Origin: Clostridia bacterium
Lineage (GTDB): Bacteria > Bacillota > Clostridia > Lachnospirales > Anaerotignaceae
DNA: 8,263 bases
NCBI GenBank assembly: GCA_900757025.1
Contig: CAAEMG010000130.1
Span: 1 to 8,263, forward strand
Direction: 5' to 3'
Every line of letters starts with the position of its first letter. The first letter of the stretch is position 1. Below the pieces are notes generated by a model that had not been told where the DNA came from, made no database searches, and was given only the letters and a program-made list of their open reading frames with translations. Below, piece after piece: positions 4,197-8,263 of the stretch. The translations under genes and the position numbers were made by a program.

Positions 4197-5372
4197 TTAT
4201 TCCATACAGCCCAGAACAGCCGCAAAGAATTTTGTTCTTTCTTTAATAGAAGGCATATTTACACATTCGTTTACCGTATGTATATCCTTAAATTCAGCCG
4301 AAAGAGCATCTACCGTAGGTACACCCAAAGAGCTGAAATATGCGCCGTCTGTTGCACCGGGAACATAAAGCTCTTCAATTTCCATGCCCAAAAGCTCGGC
4401 AGGCTTTTTAAGAAGTTCAAATGCCCTTGAGTTCTGCTCGCCCTTCTCCATTGCCGGAAAAAGTGTATGATACTGAACCTTAACTGAGCAGCCTTCAACC
4501 GTTACACTGTTTTCGAGAGATTTTAAATTTGCCTCAACCTCTGCAAAATCGGAATTTAAAGGAATACCGGCAACACAAAATTCCGCATGGGCACTTCCGG
4601 CAACTATTCCGTTTGGTCTGCCGCCGGATATTGGGGCAACATTGTAGTAAATTCCTTTTTCATAATCGTTAAAACCGTAAAACTCAATTATCTTATGTGC
4701 CATTTCAAGTATTGCGCTTCTGCCTTCAAGGTATGCACAGCCTGCATGGGCCTCTTTTCCCGTTATATCCATAGAGCCTAAAATAACGCCTCTTCTTGCG
4801 GTAACAAAGCCGTTTTTGCCGTTTTCCTTTTCGGCACCTTCAAAAACAAAGGCATAGTCTGCATCCTTTGCTTCCTGTGCATAAAGTTTGCTGCCGGAAG
4901 CTGTTCCTATTTCCTCATCACAGTTAAATATAAACTCAATTTCCTTGTTTGGCAAAAGTCCTGCATCCTGCATAGCTTTTACGGCAAATATTGAAATTAT
5001 AACGCCGCTTTTACAGTCTGCAATGCCCAGTCCGTATGCCCAGTCACCTTCAACATGGAAAGGGTGTTCCGCCGTAAAGCCTTCTCCGAAAACGGTGTCA
5101 ATATGTCCGTTAAGTATAATTTTACCGTCAGGATTTTCCGGAGTAATTTTTGCCGTAATATGGCTGCCAAGACCTTCTACATGGTGTATTTCAACCTTTG
5201 CTCCCATGCTTTCCAAAAGCTCTTTTAAAAGAGCAACAATTTTTGCGTTTCCTTCCACATTTTCCGTTCCGCAGTCTATTCCCGAAAATTTTTCAAGATA
5301 TTCCATCTGCTTTGGAAAATATTTTTCGGCACCCTCTGAGGCAGCCTTCAAAATTTCATCATAGTTTTTCAT
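4197..5372 (-). CDS. M20-family metallo-amidohydrolase/peptidase in a TPP-riboswitch operon
   Basis: This is a cytoplasmic two-zinc hydrolase of the ArgE/DapE/ACY1/CPG2 superfamily, 391 aa, closest in motif style to carboxypeptidase G2. The zinc and catalytic motifs are intact: G-H-I-D-T-V (His90, Asp92), G-L-G-I-A-D-C-K-S-G (Asp119), D-E-E-I-G (Glu153/154), V-F-E-G (Glu178) and I-H-T-V-N-E (His365). The lid/dimerisation domain spans about 190-300 and holds K-E-A-H-A-G (His209). There is no signal peptide. The gene lies 22 nt after the ThiY-like binding protein and has a modest AGAAGG binding site, so it is expected to be co-controlled by the TPP riboswitch. YlmB, which deformylates N-formyl-aminopyrimidine in thiamin salvage, belongs to this superfamily. 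A similar amide hydrolysis is my inference for this enzyme. A generic di- or tripeptidase remains possible. Confidence 0.85.
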   Translation of the reverse strand: MKNYDEILKAASEGAEKYFPKQMEYLEKFSGIDCGTENVEGNAKIVALLKELLESMGAKVEIHHVEGLGSHITAKITPENPDGKIILNGHIDTVFGEGFTAEHPFHVEGDWAYGLGIADCKSGVIISIFAVKAMQDAGLLPNKEIEFIFNCDEEIGTASGSKLYAQEAKDADYAFVFEGAEKENGKNGFVTARRGVILGSMDITGKEAHAGCAYLEGRSAILEMAHKIIEFYGFNDYEKGIYYNVAPISGGRPNGIVAGSAHAEFCVAGIPLNSDFAEVEANLKSLENSVTVEGCSVKVQYHTLFPAMEKGEQNSRAFELLKKPAELLGMEIEELYVPGATDGAYFSSLGVPTVDALSAEFKDIHTVNECVNMPSIKERTKFFAAVLGCME

Positions 5373-5394
5373 TTATATGCCTTCTTTCAGATAA

Positions 5395-6465
5395 TTATTC
5401 TCCTGTGTAATAATCTCCGTCCAATACATCGCAAATTACATCTTCCGGCTTAATATCTTTCTCAATAAGACCGTTGTCTTTAAGCCATTTAATGTTTTCT
5501 TCATAACATTCCGCTTCCTGTGAAAGGAAAGGTGCATTTTCTTTTTCCATTAAAGGAAGAAGTATATCCATGCTCTGTTTTTCAACATCAGGGTCAAGGG
5601 CAAAGTTTTCTTCGTTCTGGTTTGCAAGAAGAATATCAAGTGTTCCCTCAGGGTCATTTTTCATATCATAAAAACCTTTTGAGCAGGCTTTAAGAAATTT
5701 TTTGTATTTTTCGCTGTTTTTGTTTACATTATCTTCTCCGGCAACAAACACAAGAGAATAATAATTTGGAATACCATAATCTGTAGGTCTGAAATATCCC
5801 ATTTCAAAGCCTTCTTTTTCAAGCTGTGGTATTTCGTGGTTAATAAAGCAGCCGAAAGTTGCGTCTACGTTGCCTGTTGTCATAGCACTCATAAGGTCAA
5901 AGCCTACATTTATAACATTGACATTATCAATGGATGCGCCGTCATTTTCAAGCATTTTTTTAACAACTACTTCGCCAAATTCAACACCTGTTGTACCAAG
6001 TGTTCTGCCTTCAAGGTCTTTAGGTCTTGTTATTCCTGTGCTTTTAAGGAATGAAACTGTATCAATAGGCTCTCTCACAACAGCGCCTATAGTAACAACA
6101 GGAACATCTTCCTTTGCCTTAGCCATTATTACATCGTCCTGATAATAAAGACCTGCATCAACCTTGCCTACTGCCGAAAGAGAGATAGGGTCATTATTGT
6201 TTGCAGGGAAAAGAATGTTTACATTAAGTCCTTCCTCGGCAAAGTATCCCTTTTCTATTGCGTCATAAATAAAGGAATGTACAGCGTTTGGATACCAGTC
6301 CAAAACAAGGTCAAAATCTTCAAGCTCTCCTTCTTCACTGCTCTGTGAAGCAGATGCTGCCGAAGATACAGACGCCGATGATGATGCAGAAGAACCTCCG
6401 CAGGCAGAAAAAGCCACAGCCGCCATAATTGACGCCAAAACTATTGATAAAATTCTTTTTTTCAT
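5395..6465 (-). CDS. ABC transporter substrate-binding lipoprotein, ThiY/NMT1-like (thiamin precursor uptake)
   Basis: This 356-aa extracytoplasmic lipoprotein starts with M-K-K-R and a hydrophobic helix, and carries the lipobox A-F-S-A-C with Cys22 as the lipidated residue. A Ser/Ala-rich tether spans about 23-47. The NMT1/THI5-type ligand-binding domain begins F-D-L-V-L-D-W-Y-P-N (51-60), followed by Y-D-A-I-E-K-G-Y-F and E-E-G-L-N-V. The family binds thiamin pyrimidine precursors such as HMP or its formylamino derivative. The riboswitch upstream supports a thiamin role. The start at 6465 is fixed by AGGAGG (6476-6471) 5 nt upstream; an in-frame ATG at 6534 is rejected because it lies before the riboswitch terminator. 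No permease or ATPase gene is adjacent, so the membrane partners must be encoded elsewhere. Confidence 0.9.
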   Translation of the reverse strand: MKKRILSIVLASIMAAVAFSACGGSSASSSASVSSAASASQSSEEGELEDFDLVLDWYPNAVHSFIYDAIEKGYFAEEGLNVNILFPANNNDPISLSAVGKVDAGLYYQDDVIMAKAKEDVPVVTIGAVVREPIDTVSFLKSTGITRPKDLEGRTLGTTGVEFGEVVVKKMLENDGASIDNVNVINVGFDLMSAMTTGNVDATFGCFINHEIPQLEKEGFEMGYFRPTDYGIPNYYSLVFVAGEDNVNKNSEKYKKFLKACSKGFYDMKNDPEGTLDILLANQNEENFALDPDVEKQSMDILLPLMEKENAPFLSQEAECYEENIKWLKDNGLIEKDIKPEDVICDVLDGDYYTGE

Positions 6466-6483
6466 ATATACCTCCTGTAAAAA

Positions 6484-6525
6484 AAATAAATAAATAAAAA
6501 ATCCTCCCACGTATAGGAGGATTTT
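6484..6525 (-). terminator. Riboswitch expression-platform terminator
   Basis: On the minus strand AAAATCCTCC (6525-6516) and GGAGGATTTT (6507-6498) form a 10-bp stem with an 8-nt loop, followed by a long T-rich tract. It lies between the TPP aptamer and the ribosome binding site of the binding-protein gene. This is the layout for transcription termination when TPP is bound. Confidence 0.9.
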
Positions 6526-6540
6526 AACATTCACATAAAT

Positions 6541-6624
6541 TCTGCTTCCCTACGATGGTTTTAGCCAACAGGTTCAAAGGGTCAGGCAAAAGCCTTCTCA
6601 ACAAATATGTTCCCCCGCAAATAT
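6541..6624 (-). promoter_or_regulatory. TPP riboswitch aptamer (THI element)
   Basis: The minus strand carries the conserved core in order: GCGGGGG (6618-6612), UGAGA (6600-6596), ACCCUUUGAACCUG (6582-6569), UGG-CUAAAA-CCA, and CGUAGGGAAGC (6554-6544). P3 is very short (AACA/TGTT with a 4-nt loop). An optional P3a hairpin, AGGC-TTTT-GCCT, sits at 6595-6584. A partial P1 forms from TTTGC and GCAGA. When thiamin pyrophosphate is abundant the RNA should fold to favour the downstream terminator and shut off the binding protein and M20 genes. Confidence 0.96.
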
Positions 6625-6637
6625 TCACTTTTCTTTT

Positions 6638-6665
6638 ATTATACATGGTATATGGTAAAAATCAA
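6638..6665 (-). promoter_or_regulatory. Sigma-A promoter of the TPP-riboswitch operon
   Basis: TTGATT (6665-6660; 4 of 6) and a perfect TATAAT (6643-6638) are separated by 16 bp on the minus strand. Initiation would be near 6630, just before the aptamer. Confidence 0.7.
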
Positions 6666-6697
6666 TAATTTTTTTTACAAATATACCGTCTTAATCT

Positions 6698-6735
6698 AAA
6701 TAGGCATTTGCTTTTATTTATTATAATGCTTATTT
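6698..6735 (-). terminator. Possible hairpin after the CNNM/CorC-like gene
   Basis: AAATAGGCATT (6698-6708) and AATGCTTATTT (6725-6735) pair over 11 positions with one mismatch, closing a 16-nt loop 17 nt beyond the stop at 6753. There is no U-tract, so termination here is doubtful. Apart from this hairpin and the riboswitch promoter I see nothing in 6666-6752. Confidence 0.25.
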
Positions 6736-6752
6736 GCACATATTACAAATTT

Positions 6753-8075
6753 TTACTGTTTCTCTTGTTCTTCCGTTTTTTCCTCCGGAACAAAGGCTTT
6801 TATAAGGTCAACTCTCTTGTCGTCCATACGTTCTATTTTGAACATAATGTTTCCCACATTAAGTTTTGGCTTTTCCTTATTTTCCGGTATTCTTCCCAAA
6901 CGGCCTATAAGGTAGCCTCCTATTGTGTCATAATCATCATGGTCTTCAAATTCGACACCAAGTTTCTCCTCAACTTCTTCAAGGCTTGTAGTTCCCTTTA
7001 TAAGGTAAATATTTTCTCCTATGCTGCGTATTTCAACTTCTTCAATATCCTTTTCGTCAAAAATATTGCCCACAATTTCCTCTACAAGGTCTTCCATGGT
7101 AACAATGCCTTCTGTTCCGCCGTATTCGTCTATTACTATAGCCATCTGAACTTTATTTTTCTGCATATCCTCGAAAAGCTCGTCAACTTTTTTTGAAAAC
7201 GGCACAAAATAAGGCTCCATAAGTATTTTTTTAATATCAAAATCGCTTTTATTTTTTTCAGTAAAGAACAAAAGCAAATCACGCACTCTGAAAAAGCCTA
7301 TTATATCGTCTATATTCTCATTATAAACAGGTATACGGCTGAATTTTTCTTCTTTTATGAAATCTAAAATTTCATCTAAAGTGCTGTCGGCAGGTATGGC
7401 GGCAATATCTGTTCTGTGGGTTGCTATTTCACCGGCAAGCTTTGTGTCGAACTCGAAAATATTGTTTATCATTTCTTTTTCGCTTTCGTCAATGGCCCCT
7501 GTGCCTTCTCCTGCGTCAACCATCATTCGTATTTCTTCTTCCGTTACGTTTTCATCATCTTTGTTTTTGTTTATCTTCAAAATTCCGCCTATTATATTGG
7601 CAACAAGAGAAATGCAGAAAACAAAAGGATAAAGCACCATAGAAATAAAAGAAACAATCTTCATTGTTGAAAAAACTATTTTTTCTGAATACTTTTCGCC
7701 TATTTTCTTTGGTATAAGCACACCTATAAGCATAAGAACCGCCGACATTAAAACAGCTATAATTATAACCGATATAATTCTTATTGCTGTTCCCGCTATA
7801 CCTTCTGCCTTAACAAAAGACATTATCGGCTCAATAAAAATTATCTGGCTCGTTACACCGGCCCCTATACAGCTGAAAATAATAAGGCACTGAAGAGATG
7901 AAATATTATGCTCTATTTTTTTTATATATTCATATATTATACCTGCTTTTTCGTTGCCTTCCTCTGCCGCAAACTTAATTTTATTCATATTAAGCTCAAG
8001 CAAGGAAGTTTCCACAACCATGCACCATGCGTACACAAATATGAACACAACAAGCAGTATGACGATACCATTCAA
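6753..8075 (-). CDS. CNNM/CorC (hemolysin C) family membrane protein, DUF21-CBS-CorC
   Basis: This 440-aa membrane protein belongs to a family linked to Mg2+ or Co2+ efflux and magnesium homeostasis. The DUF21 domain has four membrane segments (about 1-20, 60-82, 96-121, 137-165). The tandem CBS domains at about 217-340 contain K-F-S-R-I-P-V-Y (244-251) and the signature V-I-D-E-Y-G-G-T-E-G-I-V-T-M-E-D-L-V-E-E-I (314-334). A CorC_HlyC domain spans about 348-430, and the tail is acidic. The start is TTG at 8075, chosen because AGGAGG (8090-8085) lies 9 nt upstream and no in-frame ATG is nearby. It has its own sigma-A promoter and appears monocistronic. In DUF21, positions that usually read S-x-S-E-T and G-E-x-x-P-K here read M-V-V-E-T and G-V-L-I-P-K. 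Transport activity is therefore uncertain. Confidence 0.92.
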   Translation of the reverse strand: MNGIVILLVVFIFVYAWCMVVETSLLELNMNKIKFAAEEGNEKAGIIYEYIKKIEHNISSLQCLIIFSCIGAGVTSQIIFIEPIMSFVKAEGIAGTAIRIISVIIIAVLMSAVLMLIGVLIPKKIGEKYSEKIVFSTMKIVSFISMVLYPFVFCISLVANIIGGILKINKNKDDENVTEEEIRMMVDAGEGTGAIDESEKEMINNIFEFDTKLAGEIATHRTDIAAIPADSTLDEILDFIKEEKFSRIPVYNENIDDIIGFFRVRDLLLFFTEKNKSDFDIKKILMEPYFVPFSKKVDELFEDMQKNKVQMAIVIDEYGGTEGIVTMEDLVEEIVGNIFDEKDIEEVEIRSIGENIYLIKGTTSLEEVEEKLGVEFEDHDDYDTIGGYLIGRLGRIPENKEKPKLNVGNIMFKIERMDDKRVDLIKAFVPEEKTEEQEKQ

Positions 8076-8110
8076 AATGAAATTCCTCCTAAAAATTATT
8101 AAGTCCTTTC

Positions 8111-8139
8111 ATTGTATTATTAATAAAATATGTTGTCAA
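8111..8139 (-). promoter_or_regulatory. Sigma-A promoter of the CNNM/CorC-like gene
   Basis: On the minus strand a perfect TTGACA (8139-8134), a 17-bp spacer and TACAAT (8116-8111; 5 of 6) lie about 35 nt before the TTG start codon. Confidence 0.8.
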
Positions 8140-8170
8140 GGCTAACAGAATATACCCTTTATTCACAATA

Positions 8171-8263
8171 TCATTCAAAAAATCTGCCTTTATAAAAATT
8201 CTCGTTTCCTGTTTTTGTTGCCGTAAGCCCGAACAAAACACACCCATCGGGACATACAATATC
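8171..8263 (-). CDS. 3' end of an unrecognised minus-strand gene
   Basis: The minus strand is open from the window edge for 30 codons to a TGA at 8173-8171. The peptide reads D-I-V-C-P-D-G-C-V-L-F-G-L-T-A-T-K-T-G-N and ends Y-K-G-R-F-F-E. Its composition and codon use look like real protein, and it ends 31 nt before the next promoter, as a gene end should. I do not recognise the family. The C-P-D-G-C pair of cysteines could bind a metal. No terminator is visible after it, so some read-through into the CNNM/CorC gene is possible. Confidence 0.6.
   Translation of the reverse strand, partial: DIVCPDGCVLFGLTATKTGNENFYKGRFFE

Noticed and set aside
4888..5364. 158-codon plus-strand open frame opposite the M20 gene
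   Set aside because: It is an antisense shadow of a well-conserved enzyme, with low-complexity Ser/Pro/Phe composition and no SD.
5395..6534. Long version of the binding protein starting at the ATG at 6534
   Set aside because: That ATG lies between the aptamer and the riboswitch terminator and has no SD. The ATG at 6465 has AGGAGG and gives a proper lipoprotein signal.
6708..7196. 162-codon plus-strand open frame opposite the CNNM/CorC gene
   Set aside because: It is Phe/Tyr/Ile-rich, as expected for the reverse of an AT-rich acidic coding region. The opposite strand has clear domain motifs.

Overview
The window is AT-rich, low-GC Gram-positive DNA. Shine-Dalgarno sites are strong (AGGAGG, AAAGGGAG), promoters are near-consensus sigma-A type, and a spoVAA-spoVAB pair is present. 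This points to an endospore-forming member of the Bacillota, most likely class Clostridia. I cannot assign a genus from the sequence. No phage, transposon, CRISPR, rRNA or tRNA genes are visible.

Layout. A minus-strand gene enters at the left edge with only its first codons in the window. A gene-free region (21-333) holds a likely promoter for that gene, an orphan hairpin with a U-tract, and a good sigma-G-like promoter reading into spoVAA-spoVAB (334-1372, plus). spoVAB overlaps tail-to-tail with a minus-strand DUF4186 gene (1366-1734). Upstream of DUF4186 on the same strand lies a decayed copper-amine-oxidase-like (PF07833-type) secreted protein gene. It has a lost start codon, an in-frame stop and a frameshift. 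Next come a strong terminator, a DUF4177 gene and a THUMP-type RNA methyltransferase (RlmL/YpsC-like), which form one minus-strand operon. That operon diverges from an unrecognised 90-aa conserved-looking protein gene (3798-4070, plus), which has its own near-consensus promoter, operator-like repeats and terminator.

The most informative block is 4197-6665 on the minus strand. A sigma-A promoter leads into a TPP (THI-element) riboswitch with an intrinsic terminator, then a ThiY/NMT1-like lipoprotein that binds a thiamin precursor, then an M20-family metallo-amidohydrolase 22 nt downstream. An M20-superfamily deformylase (YlmB) is known to act in salvage of thiamin degradation products, so this pair is probably a salvage module. 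It lacks the permease, ATPase and TenA genes that usually accompany it.

The right end holds a CNNM/CorC-type membrane protein (DUF21-CBS-CorC) with a TTG start, a strong promoter and unusual substitutions at normally conserved DUF21 positions. The last 31 codons of an unrecognised minus-strand gene run off the right edge.

Nothing here is a clearly novel multigene system. The best leads are the riboswitch-controlled binding protein plus amidohydrolase pair, the orphan regulatory structures at 107-333 and 3671-3770, and the divergent DUF21 protein.
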